Below are positions 8,925-16,779 of a stretch of 64,000 bases of DNA, one piece after another. Position numbers and translations under genes: made by a program. Where the stretch lies: positions 2,046,001 to 2,110,000 of the forward strand of contig JABTUA010000001.1 of assembly GCA_015075635.1 (NCBI GenBank), read 5' to 3'. The notes below the pieces were generated by a model that was given only the letters and a program-made list of their open reading frames with translations, was not told where the DNA came from and searched no databases. Each line of letters opens with the position of its first letter. Position 1 is the first letter of the stretch. This DNA is from Polyangiaceae bacterium. Lineage in GTDB: Bacteria; Myxococcota_A; Polyangia; Polyangiales; Polyangiaceae.

Positions 8925-8949
8925 GCGCGACGCTCACTCAGCGTCGCGC
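8925..8949 (-). terminator. Hairpin downstream of tRNA-Leu
   Basis: A perfect 10-bp stem (GCGCGACGCT / AGCGTCGCGC) with a 5-nt loop begins about 20 nt after the 3' end of the tRNA on the minus strand. It is the obvious candidate for ending or protecting the tRNA transcript. No T-tract follows, so it may act with Rho or as a processing signal. Confidence 0.55.
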
Positions 8950-8969
8950 ATCACCACGAGATCATTCAG

Positions 8970-9053
8970 TGCGAAGGAGAGGACTTGAACCTCCACCCTA
9001 TTACTAGGACTGGAACCTGAATCCAGCGCGTCTGCCAGTTCCGCCACCTTCGC
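8970..9053 (-). tRNA. tRNA-Leu (CAG)
   Basis: An 84-nt class II tRNA. The acceptor stem GCGAAGG/CCTTCGC pairs perfectly, with discriminator A at 8970. The anticodon stem CTGGA/TCCAG holds the loop TTCAGGT, giving anticodon CAG. A long variable arm follows (with TAGTAATA), then a T-arm with GGTTCAAGTCC. CCA is not encoded. It reads CUG, a major Leu codon in this GC-rich genome. Confidence 0.95.
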
Positions 9054-9064
9054 GAGGGGCCGCG

Positions 9065-9094
9065 GATCTAGCTCACTCGTGGGGACTGGTGCAA
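9065..9094 (-). promoter_or_regulatory. Possible promoter of tRNA-Leu
   Basis: On the minus strand TTGCAC (9094-9089) and TAGATC (9070-9065) are 18 bp apart, and the -10-like element ends 11 nt before the tRNA 5' end. The -35 box is good and the -10 box weak. The promoter proposed for tRNA-Phe has the same 18-bp spacing and a similar TTGCGC box. Confidence 0.3.
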
Positions 9095-9103
9095 GCGAGG
9101 AGT

Positions 9104-10483
9104 TCAAGCCGGCCTCGCCCGCCCGAGCGCTCGCACGTGTTTCAGCTTTCCTGCGCCGGTTTCCCGCGGAATTGCCGGGACCGGGAGCACGCGGACCGTG
9201 GCGGTCGAGCCTTCGGCCCGAAGGGCGGCAGCGAGCGCCTGCTCGACGCGCGCGGCGGCGTCGTGCGGGGCGCTCTGGCCGAGGACGACCTCCACGGTCA
9301 GCCCGGCTTGGTCCTGGGTGATGCGGTACTCGACCACGGACTCTTCTTTGCCGATGGCGCTCCGCAGCGTGAATGGGAAGACGCGCACGGGACCGGAGGG
9401 CCCGGGGAGCTCGAGGATGTCGTCGCTGCGGCCGTCGAGGGCGACGATGCGCCGCAGGGTCCGACCGCAGGGGCAAGGGTCGTCCTCCACCGTGACCAAG
9501 TCGCTCACCTCGAAGCGGATGATGGGCTGGACGCGGTTGTAGAGGTTGGTCACCAGCACCTTGGCGCCTGGGTGCCCGCTCGGTACCGGGCGGTTCTCCG
9601 CGTCCACCACCTCGTAGATGCAGAGATCCTCGAACAGGTGCAGGCCGCGGTGCTCGGCACAGTCCATCGCGGTGATGCCGGTCTCGGTCAGCCCGAGGCA
9701 GTTGAAGGGCGTGATGCCCCACGCGCGCTGCATGCGCTCGGTCATCTCCGGGGTGCGCACCTCGCTCGACGTGGTCACCGCCCGGGGCGCGATGTGCAAG
9801 CGACCGTCCAGCTGTTCCTCCGCCAGGCGCGCGAGGGCCGAAGGGTAACCGAACAGGAAATCCGGCTGGTATTCGTCGAGCCCGCGCGTGATCTCCGAGA
9901 GCGGCGAGAGCACGGAGAAACGCCGCGTTCGGTAGAGGCCGACGTCCATCGAGGCCCCGCCGCGGAAGGTCATGTGCTTGCCGTTCGGGGCCGCCACCGT
10001 GGCGATGCGCGTGCGGCGCGGCAGGCGCGGCGCGAGGCCACCCATCGTGCCCATGCGCAGGCTGGCAGCGACGAGCTCACGCCAGGCGGCGCGGTCGTAG
10101 ACGTAGACCGCGCTCCTGCCCGAGCTGCCGCTCGAGGCCATCACCCGGAACTCGCCTTGGTAGCGGTCGTCGCCTTCGACGCCTTGCACGTGAGAGAGGA
10201 GCGCGTCGAGCCGGAGGCGTGGGTCGGTGACGAAGTCGTCGAACGACGCCATCATCATGTCCTTGGTCACGACCGGCAGCTCGCCGAGCTCGAGCTCGGC
10301 CGTACCGTAGAGGTCGCGGTAGAACCTGGAGTGGGCTCTCGCGTAGGAGACGAGCTCGCGGACGCGGGCACGCTGGAGCGCCTCGAGATCCGGGCGGGGA
10401 AGACGCGTGCGGGCGTCATGGGCGCGCTGATTGGCCAGGGCCCAGCCGATGTTCCGAGCGCGCTCGAGCCAGGCGCCGAGCAT
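9104..10483 (-). CDS. PaaK/CapK-like adenylate-forming enzyme
   Basis: A 459-residue member of the phenylacetate-CoA ligase (PaaK) branch of the ANL superfamily. These enzymes activate a carboxylate as its AMP ester, often followed by thioester formation with CoA. The P-loop-like motif MASSGSSGRSAVYVYD sits in the first third, a PSALARLAEEQ / TTSSEVRTPEM segment lies mid-protein, and the adenylate-contacting stretch NCLGLTETG follows. The C-terminal region has PCPCGRTLRRI and an arch with GRSDD that resembles the hinge before the small lid domain. The substrate cannot be inferred; aromatic acid or a polysaccharide-linked acyl group are both possible. The start is 4 nt after the stop of the Lys/Pro-rich gene, so the two form an operon. 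Confidence 0.85.
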   Translation of the reverse strand: MLGAWLERARNIGWALANQRAHDARTRLPRPDLEALQRARVRELVSYARAHSRFYRDLYGTAELELGELPVVTKDMMMASFDDFVTDPRLRLDALLSHVQGVEGDDRYQGEFRVMASSGSSGRSAVYVYDRAAWRELVAASLRMGTMGGLAPRLPRRTRIATVAAPNGKHMTFRGGASMDVGLYRTRRFSVLSPLSEITRGLDEYQPDFLFGYPSALARLAEEQLDGRLHIAPRAVTTSSEVRTPEMTERMQRAWGITPFNCLGLTETGITAMDCAEHRGLHLFEDLCIYEVVDAENRPVPSGHPGAKVLVTNLYNRVQPIIRFEVSDLVTVEDDPCPCGRTLRRIVALDGRSDDILELPGPSGPVRVFPFTLRSAIGKEESVVEYRITQDQAGLTVEVVLGQSAPHDAAARVEQALAAALRAEGSTATVRVLPVPAIPRETGAGKLKHVRALGRARPA

Positions 10484-10486
10484 GCG

Positions 10487-10813
10487 TCAGCTGCGCCGGG
10501 TCGCCGGCTTCTTGGGCTTGGCCTTCGGCTTCGCGGCGAGCGGCTTCTTGGGTTTGGGCTTGGGTTTGTGCGCGAGCGCCGGTTTGGGCTTGGGCTTCGC
10601 CTTGGCTTTCGCCTTGGCTTTCGCCTTCGGCTTCGCCTTGGTCGTCGCCGTGCCGGCGTGTTTCGCCTTGGCGCCGTGGCGCTCGGGAGGCGCGGGCTCC
10701 TGGGCGGGTGGCGGATCCATCCGCGGCGGCGCCCCCTGCGCGAGCGCCGACGCCGTCAGCGTCATCCAGGCGATCAGCGCGCGGAGCGAGAGTCCCATCC
10801 CGCCGGTTGCCAT
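10487..10813 (-). CDS. Secreted Lys/Pro/Ala-repeat basic protein
   Basis: A 108-residue protein with a signal peptide (MGLSLRALIAWMTLTASALAQ, split here by position: residues 6-26 of the form starting at 10813; an ATG at 10798 is the alternative start). The mature part is almost wholly low complexity: a Pro-rich patch, then tandem KPKAKAKAK and KPKPKPK repeats like those in histone H1-like or AlgP proteins. It would be extremely basic and could bind polyanions such as DNA or acidic polysaccharide outside the cytoplasm; this is inference from composition. The frame is open much further upstream (to 11419) but runs opposite the next gene. It is followed 4 nt later by the PaaK-like gene. Confidence 0.55.
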   Translation of the reverse strand: MATGGMGLSLRALIAWMTLTASALAQGAPPRMDPPPAQEPAPPERHGAKAKHAGTATTKAKPKAKAKAKAKAKPKPKPALAHKPKPKPKKPLAAKPKAKPKKPATRRS

Positions 10814-10882
10814 CCCACAGTCCCAGGTGGTCCGCAATCGACGCTTGCGCCTTCGGGGGGAGAGCCTTAGAAGCAGCGGGTT

Positions 10883-10966
10883 TTGAAGCACGTATTCGTG
10901 GCCATCGCGGGTGGAGTGGCGGCGCTGCTGGTCTGGGCGCCAGCCTTCGCCACCTGAACGGCTTGA
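10883..10966 (+). other. Orphaned signal-peptide sequence before the beta-barrel gene
   Basis: A TTG at 10883 opens a 24-codon segment that reads as a textbook signal peptide (LKHVFVAIAGGVAALLV, then WAPAFAT). It is in the same frame as the coding region that begins at 10967, but TGA at 10955-10957 and TGA at 10964-10966 stand between them. Two small compensating indels would join the parts (for example one base restored near 10951 and one removed near 10967). So this is either an assembly error, a damaged gene, or an unrelated short frame. Confidence 0.5.
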
Positions 10967-12319
10967 GTGAATCCGAACCTCCCGGTCGGGGGGTCCGCTC
11001 TCAACCTGCAGCTCGGCGCGCGCGAAGCGCTGCCCGCGAGCCTGACTCAGCTCGGGCTCGCGTTCTCCTATGCGCGCTTCGCCGACGAGTACCGCGGCAG
11101 CGAGAAGGTCCACGAGGATGAGCCGGAGCTCGACGCCTTCATCACGCAGCTGTCGCTGCGGCACTACTTCGGCCAGGGCTTCGCGGCCGACCTGGCGCTG
11201 CCGGCGGGCACCATCTGGGTCGAGCCCGGCCATGGAGAGCCCACCCGACGGCTGTCCGGCTTCGGCGATCTGGAGCTCGGCGCGAGCTACGACTTCGCGG
11301 CCGTCTGGGGCGCTGGCGGGTACCAGCCGAGCCTGACGCTCCGGCTGGGGCTCGGGCTGCCCACCGGGCGCCAGGGCACCATCGGCGAGGAGGATCCCGG
11401 GCACACCGATGATGGGCACGGCAGCGTGCCGCCGAACATCCTGGCGATTGGCTACGGGGCGTACAGCGGCAGCGCCGAGCTGCGGCTCACGCAGTTCGCT
11501 TCGCGCTACTTCGGAGTTTCACCCAGCGTCTCCGCGCGCGAGCCCTTCGGCGCGAGCGAGTCGGGGCTCACCATGGGGGGCACGTACCTGATGGGGCTCG
11601 ACGCGCTCGCGGTACCCGTGCCGTGGCTGGTGGTGAGCGCCGGCGGGCTCCTCCAGGTGCGACCGCACTCGGAGGAGGAGGTCGAGGGCCGCATCCTGAA
11701 CTCGGGCGGCCGCGCGGTGTTCGCGACGGCGTCGGCCAGCGTGCGCGCGAGCGAGCGCGTCGCGTTCGGCGTGGGCGGGCGGGTGCCGGTCCACACCCAG
11801 GTGCAGGGACAGCAGATCAGCGAGACGTTCTCGCTGATGGCGTCGCTCAGCGTGTCGTTCGGCGGCGGCGGTGGCGAGGACGAGCACGACCACGAGGGTG
11901 AGAGCGGGCACGAGCACGGTGACGAGCACGCAGACGAGCACGCAGACGAGCACGACCACGGGGAAGAGCCCGCCAAGGCGGGGGACGTGCGCGACGCGGC
12001 CCGCGGAGGGGAGAGCTTCGTGCTGAGCCAGGCGCTCGCGCCCGGGAAGGTCACCGTCGTCGACTTCTGGGCGACCTGGTGCCACCCGTGCAAGCACATC
12101 GACGCGCGGCTCGATCATCTCGCGGCGAAGCACCCGAACCTGGCGGTGCGCCGGGTAGAGGTGCCGGACTTCGACTCGCGGGCGGCCGTCGAGCACCTGC
12201 CGAAGGAGAACAGCCTGCCGCAGCTCTGGATCTTCGACGGCTCCGGCAAGCGGCGCGCGACCGTGACGACCCTGGAAGATCTGGAGCGGGAGCTCATGCC
12301 GCTGCTCCAGTCGAAGTGA
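10967..12319 (+). CDS. Outer-membrane beta-barrel fused to His-rich linker and thioredoxin domain
   Basis: A 450-residue protein from a GTG at 10967, probably missing its signal peptide (see the entry at 10883). Residues 1 to about 300 show alternating amphipathic strands typical of an outer-membrane beta-barrel, ending MASLSVSFGG. Residues about 304-335 are an acidic His-rich linker (repeats of DEH and HEHGDEH) suited to binding metal ions. From about 340 comes a thioredoxin/TlpA-like domain with the active site WATWCHPCK, redox Cys at 372 and 375, and the cis-Pro loop SLPQLWIF. The architecture suggests a metal-handling porin with an attached disulfide reductase on the periplasmic side. It is 16 nt upstream of lhr in the same direction. 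Confidence 0.7.
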   Translation: MNPNLPVGGSALNLQLGAREALPASLTQLGLAFSYARFADEYRGSEKVHEDEPELDAFITQLSLRHYFGQGFAADLALPAGTIWVEPGHGEPTRRLSGFGDLELGASYDFAAVWGAGGYQPSLTLRLGLGLPTGRQGTIGEEDPGHTDDGHGSVPPNILAIGYGAYSGSAELRLTQFASRYFGVSPSVSAREPFGASESGLTMGGTYLMGLDALAVPVPWLVVSAGGLLQVRPHSEEEVEGRILNSGGRAVFATASASVRASERVAFGVGGRVPVHTQVQGQQISETFSLMASLSVSFGGGGGEDEHDHEGESGHEHGDEHADEHADEHDHGEEPAKAGDVRDAARGGESFVLSQALAPGKVTVVDFWATWCHPCKHIDARLDHLAAKHPNLAVRRVEVPDFDSRAAVEHLPKENSLPQLWIFDGSGKRRATVTTLEDLERELMPLLQSK

Positions 12320-12335
12320 TACGCTGATCGGCCCC

Positions 12336-15300
12336 GTGTCGAAGGCTCCGCTCGCTCGATTCCACGAGCCCGTGCGCGTCTGGTTCGAAGAGGCGCTCGG
12401 GGCGCCGACGCGCGTGCAGGAACGCGGCTGGAAACCAATCGTCGAGGGGCGCTCGGCGCTGCTCCTGGCGCCGACCGGCTCGGGCAAGACGCTGGCTGCG
12501 TTCTTGGCAGCGCTCGATCGACTGGCGTTCCGGACGGAGCCGCCGAAGAAGGAGCGTCTCGGCGTGCTCTACGTCTCGCCGCTCAAGGCGCTGGCCGCCG
12601 ACATCGAGAAGAACCTGCGGGCGCCCATCGCCGGGATCCGGGCGGTCAGCCAGCGGCTCGGCGTGCCGTGCCGCGAGCTCGCCGTCGCGGTGCGCACCGG
12701 AGACACGCCCGCCAAGGAGCGCAGCGCCTTCGCCCGGGCGCCGGCGGACATCCTGATCACGACGCCGGAGTCGCTGTACCTCTTGCTCACCAGCGAGGCA
12801 CGGGCGCGCCTGGCGAGCGTGGACTCGGTGATCGTGGACGAGATCCACTCGCTGGCCGCGACCAAGCGCGGGAGCCACCTGTTCCTGTCGCTGGAGCGGC
12901 TCGAAGCGCTGCGCGCGGGCCGCCCGCCGCTCCAGCGCATCGGGTTGTCCGCGACGCAGCGCCCGCTCGAGGAGATCGCGCGCCTGCTCGGCGGCGGAGA
13001 ACCTGCGGGCGAGGGCTGGACGCCTCGGCCCGTCGAGATCGTGGATGCGTCGGCGGGCAAGCAGCTCGAGCTTCGCGTGGAGGTGCCCATCGAGGACATG
13101 GCGCGCCTGCGCGGCGTGGCGGAGGACGGCGATCCGTCGATCTGGCCCTCGATCTACCCGCGCCTGGTCGAGCTCGTGCGGGCGCACCGCTCCACGATGA
13201 TCTTCGTGAACAACCGGCGCCTGGCGGAGCGCTTGGCCGGCGCGCTGAACGAGACCGCGGGGGAGACCTTGGCGCTGGCGCACCACGGCTCCGTCGCCAA
13301 GGAGAGGCGCCGCGAGATCGAAGACCGGCTGAAGGCAGGCAAGCTACCGGCCATCGTCGCCACCAGCTCCCTCGAGCTCGGCATCGACATGGGCGCGGTC
13401 GATCTGGTGATCCAGATCGAGGCGCCACCTTCGGTCGCCTCTGGGATCCAGCGCATCGGCCGCGCCGGGCACCAGGTGGGCGCGCCGTCCAAGGGCGTGA
13501 TCGTGCCGAAGTACCGGGGCGATCTCCTGGCCTGTGCGGCCGCGGTGCCGCGCATGGTTCTGGGCAAGGTCGAGCCCACGGCTTACCTCCGCAACCCGCT
13601 CGACGTGCTGGCGCAGCAGCTCGTGGCGATCGCCAGCATGGACGCGGTCAGCGTGGACGAGGTGTTCTCGCTGGTGCGGCGCGCGGCGCCGTTCGCCGAG
13701 CTGCCGCGTGGCTCCTTCGAGGGCGTGCTCGACATGCTGGCCGGGCGCTATCCGTCCGACGAGTTCGCGGAGCTCCGCCCGCGCCTGACCTGGGATCGCG
13801 TCGGCGGAGTGTTGCGCGCGCGCCGCGGCGCCAAGCGTCTGGCCGTGGTCAACGCCGGCACCATCCCCGATCGGGGCCTGTACGGCGTGTTCCTGGCCGG
13901 CACCGAGGACAAGCCCGTGCGGGTCGGCGAGCTGGACGAGGAGATGGTGTTCGAGTCGCGACCCGGGGACGTGTTCGTGCTCGGCGCGTCGTCCTGGCGC
14001 ATCGACGACATCAGCCACGACCGCGTGCTGGTCACGCCGGCGCCGGGGGAGCCGGGCCGCATGCCGTTCTGGCACGGGGACCGCCCCGGACGTTCGCCGG
14101 AGCTCGGCTACGCGATGGGCGCGCTTTGCCGGGAGCTCGGCGATCCCGAGGGCGACGCGGCGGCGCGGCTCGTGTCCGAGCACGCCCTGGACGAGAAGGC
14201 CGCGACGAACCTCACGGCCTACGTCGCCGATCAGCACGAAGCCACCGGCGTCGTGCCGAGCGACGAGCACCTGGTCGTCGAGCGTTTCGTGGACGAGATC
14301 GGCGACTACCGTGTTTGCCTCCTGAGCCCGCTCGGCTCGCGGGTGCACGCGCCGCTCTCGCTCTGCATGGTGGAGCGCTTCCGGCAGCAGAGCGCCGCCG
14401 AGATCGAGAGCATCTGGTCGGACGACGGCATCGTGTTTCGCTTTCCGGAGAGCGATGCGCCTCCGGACGTGGCGGCGCTGATCCCGAGCGCGGACGAGGT
14501 CGAGGATCTCTTGGTGAAGAGCCTGGGCCAAAGCTCGCTCTTCGCCGCGCGCTTCCGCGAGAACGCGGCGCGCGCGCTGCTCCTGCCGCGGCGCCACCCG
14601 GGCAAGCGCAGCCCGCTCTGGGCGCAGCGCAAGCGGGCTGCGGATCTGCTCTCGGTCGCGGCCCGCTACGGCAGCTTCCCGATCCTGCTCGAGACCTATC
14701 GCGAGTGCCTGCGCGACGTGTTCGACGTGCCCGCGCTGGCGGAGCTGCTCCGCCGCATCGCCTCGCGCCGCGTCCGCGTGCACACCGTGGACACGCGCCG
14801 GGCCTCGCCCTTCGCCTCGGCGCTGCTCTTCTCCTACGTCGGCAACTTCATCTACGACGGTGACGCGCCGCTGGCCGAGCGCCGGGCGCGGGCGCTGAGC
14901 ATCGACCAGGCGGAGCTCCGGGAGCTGCTCGGCGAGGCGGAGCTCCGGGAGCTGCTCGACGCCGAGGCCATCGAGACCACGGAGCGGGAGCTCCAGCGCC
15001 TGGCGCTGCCCAACGTGGCGCACGCCGATCAGCTGCACGACCTGCTGCTCGCCCTCGGCCCGCTCTCGCACTCGGAGCTCGGCCAGAGGGCGGCGGCGGG
15101 CGCGGAGCTCGGGGCGCTGGTCGGCGAGCTGTCGCGGGAGCGCCGCGTGTTCGAGCTGGCCGTCGGCGGGGAGCGGCGTCTGGCTGCGGTCGAGGACATG
15201 GCGCGGCTGCGCGACGCGCTCGGGGCGGTGCCCCCCGTGGGGGTGCCGAGCACGTTCCTCGAGCCCGTGGCGGACGCCCTCGGCGATCTGTGCTCGCGCT

Positions 15301-16778
15301 ACGCCCGCACGCACACGCCTTTCCTGGCCGAGGCGGTGGCGCGTCGCTTCGGCATCGGCGCAGATCCGGTGCGCGAGGCGTTCGGGCGCCTGATCGCTCA
15401 GGGGCGCGTGGTGGAGGGCGAGTTTCTGCCCGGCGGCCGTGGGCGCGAGCTCTGCGACGCGGAGGTCCTGCGCCTGCTCAAGCGGCGCTCGCTGGCCAAG
15501 CTGCGGCACCAGATCGAGCCCGTCGACGGCGCGACGCTGGGCCGGTTCCTCTGCGAGTGGCACGAGCTCGGCCGGCACGCGGTCGGCCCCGACTCGCTGG
15601 CCACGGTGCTCGAGCGCCTGCAGGGCGCGCCGCTGGTGGCCTCGGTCGTCGAGAGCGAGATCTTGCCGGCTCGGCTCGCGGGCTACTCGAGCGCCCTCTT
15701 GGATCAACTGTGCGCGAGCGGCGAGCTGGTGTGGCGCGGGCTCGAGCCCATCGGCGACAAGGACGGGCGCGTCGCCTTCTACTTCGCCGATCAATACGCG
15801 CTGCTCGCGCCGGAGCCCGGGCGCGTCGAGGGGGAGCTGGCGGCGAAGCTGCGCGAGCACATCGCGAACCGCGGGGCCTCGTTCTTCCAGGATCTGGTCG
15901 CGTCGAGCGGCGGCTTCGCGCCCGAGGTGTTCGACGCGCTCTGGGACATGGTCTGGGCGGGCGAGGTGACGAACGACACGCTGGGGCCCCTGCGCTCGCG
16001 GCTCGCCGACGACCCGAACAAGGGCCGGCGCCAGCGCATCGCGACGCGGCGCTCGCACCGGCTGGGACCGCCGGGCAGCGAGGGGCGCTGGTCGCTCCTG
16101 CCGCCGGTCGGCGCGCGCTCGGAGACGGAGCGACGCCTCGGGCTGGCGGAGTCGCTGCTCGAGCGCCACGGCGTCTTGACCCGAGAGGCGGTCCACTCCG
16201 AGGGCCTCGCCGGCGGGTTCTCACTGGTCTACGACGTGCTGAAGCAGCTGGAGGAACGCGGTCGCGTGCGGCGCGGCTACTTCGTGGCCGGGCTCGGCGG
16301 CACGCAGTTCGCGCGGCCCGGCGCCGAAGATCGCCTGCGCAGCCTGCGCGCGCCCGGTGAGCGCCCGCGCGCGCATGTGCTCGCGGCGACGGACCCGGCG
16401 AATCCCTACGGCGCGGTGATCCCCTGGCCCGACCGCGGCGAGGCGTTGCGGCCCGCGCGGGCCGCGGGCGCGAGCGTCGTCCTGTTCGACGGTGCGCTGG
16501 TCGGCTACCTGGCGCGGGGCGACGCGCGGCTCTTCACCTACCTGCCCGAGCGCGATCCGGAGCGCACCCTCTCGGCACGCGCCCTCGGGCGGGCGCTCTT
16601 CGACCTGTTCGGGCGCGGGCGGCGCGCGCTCCTGATCGCCGAGATCGACGGCGCGCCCGCGGAGCACTCCGCGCTCGCGCCGTATTTCACCGACGCAGGC
16701 TTCAGCCCGTCGAGCGGCGGCCTGCACGCGCGGGCCGCCGGGCGCGCTCCGATCGGCGCCGAGCTCGAGTCGTCGTGA
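12336..16778 (+). CDS. lhr: Large helicase-related protein Lhr
   Basis: A 1480-residue superfamily 2 helicase of full Lhr length. Lhr translocates 3'-5' on single-stranded DNA and unwinds DNA and especially RNA:DNA duplexes. Residues 1-200 and 230-420 form the two RecA-like domains: Walker A APTGSGKT with Lys51, motif II DEIH at 168-171, motif III SATQ, and motif VI QRIGRAGHQ. A winged helix and the beta-sheet Lhr-core module follow to about 870. The remaining 600 residues are the Lhr C-terminal region of stacked winged-helix domains seen in the long bacterial form. The GTG start at 12336 gives the expected N-terminus. It runs convergent to the next gene with a one-base gap. Confidence 0.93.
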   Translation: MSKAPLARFHEPVRVWFEEALGAPTRVQERGWKPIVEGRSALLLAPTGSGKTLAAFLAALDRLAFRTEPPKKERLGVLYVSPLKALAADIEKNLRAPIAGIRAVSQRLGVPCRELAVAVRTGDTPAKERSAFARAPADILITTPESLYLLLTSEARARLASVDSVIVDEIHSLAATKRGSHLFLSLERLEALRAGRPPLQRIGLSATQRPLEEIARLLGGGEPAGEGWTPRPVEIVDASAGKQLELRVEVPIEDMARLRGVAEDGDPSIWPSIYPRLVELVRAHRSTMIFVNNRRLAERLAGALNETAGETLALAHHGSVAKERRREIEDRLKAGKLPAIVATSSLELGIDMGAVDLVIQIEAPPSVASGIQRIGRAGHQVGAPSKGVIVPKYRGDLLACAAAVPRMVLGKVEPTAYLRNPLDVLAQQLVAIASMDAVSVDEVFSLVRRAAPFAELPRGSFEGVLDMLAGRYPSDEFAELRPRLTWDRVGGVLRARRGAKRLAVVNAGTIPDRGLYGVFLAGTEDKPVRVGELDEEMVFESRPGDVFVLGASSWRIDDISHDRVLVTPAPGEPGRMPFWHGDRPGRSPELGYAMGALCRELGDPEGDAAARLVSEHALDEKAATNLTAYVADQHEATGVVPSDEHLVVERFVDEIGDYRVCLLSPLGSRVHAPLSLCMVERFRQQSAAEIESIWSDDGIVFRFPESDAPPDVAALIPSADEVEDLLVKSLGQSSLFAARFRENAARALLLPRRHPGKRSPLWAQRKRAADLLSVAARYGSFPILLETYRECLRDVFDVPALAELLRRIASRRVRVHTVDTRRASPFASALLFSYVGNFIYDGDAPLAERRARALSIDQAELRELLGEAELRELLDAEAIETTERELQRLALPNVAHADQLHDLLLALGPLSHSELGQRAAAGAELGALVGELSRERRVFELAVGGERRLAAVEDMARLRDALGAVPPVGVPSTFLEPVADALGDLCSRYARTHTPFLAEAVARRFGIGADPVREAFGRLIAQGRVVEGEFLPGGRGRELCDAEVLRLLKRRSLAKLRHQIEPVDGATLGRFLCEWHELGRHAVGPDSLATVLERLQGAPLVASVVESEILPARLAGYSSALLDQLCASGELVWRGLEPIGDKDGRVAFYFADQYALLAPEPGRVEGELAAKLREHIANRGASFFQDLVASSGGFAPEVFDALWDMVWAGEVTNDTLGPLRSRLADDPNKGRRQRIATRRSHRLGPPGSEGRWSLLPPVGARSETERRLGLAESLLERHGVLTREAVHSEGLAGGFSLVYDVLKQLEERGRVRRGYFVAGLGGTQFARPGAEDRLRSLRAPGERPRAHVLAATDPANPYGAVIPWPDRGEALRPARAAGASVVLFDGALVGYLARGDARLFTYLPERDPERTLSARALGRALFDLFGRGRRALLIAEIDGAPAEHSALAPYFTDAGFSPSSGGLHARAAGRAPIGAELESS

Positions 16779-16779
16779 C

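Larger units (their letters stand above)
8454..8969. other. Intergenic region without a convincing gene
   Basis: These 516 bp separate the TPR gene from tRNA-Leu. The open frames in it are Pro/Arg-rich, lack ribosome-binding sites and look like GC-bias artefacts. It contains G-rich runs near 8525-8600, a perfect 8-bp stem hairpin at 8841-8863, a short direct repeat (cggggcag at about 8899 and 8912), and the strong hairpin at 8925-8949 that follows the tRNA. The part next to 8453 probably carries the promoter of the TPR gene. Confidence 0.6.

Noticed and set aside
9089..10870. A 593-codon plus-strand frame
   Set aside because: Antisense of the PaaK-like and Lys/Pro-rich genes.
10955..10966. 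TGA codons in the signal peptide of the barrel gene as selenocysteine
   Set aside because: They fall at a signal-peptide junction with no redox motif and no hairpin with the required loop.
13344..16196. A 950-codon open frame on the minus strand
   Set aside because: It lies fully inside lhr, is His/Arg/Ala/Gln-rich as expected of the antisense of GC-rich coding DNA, and has no motifs.
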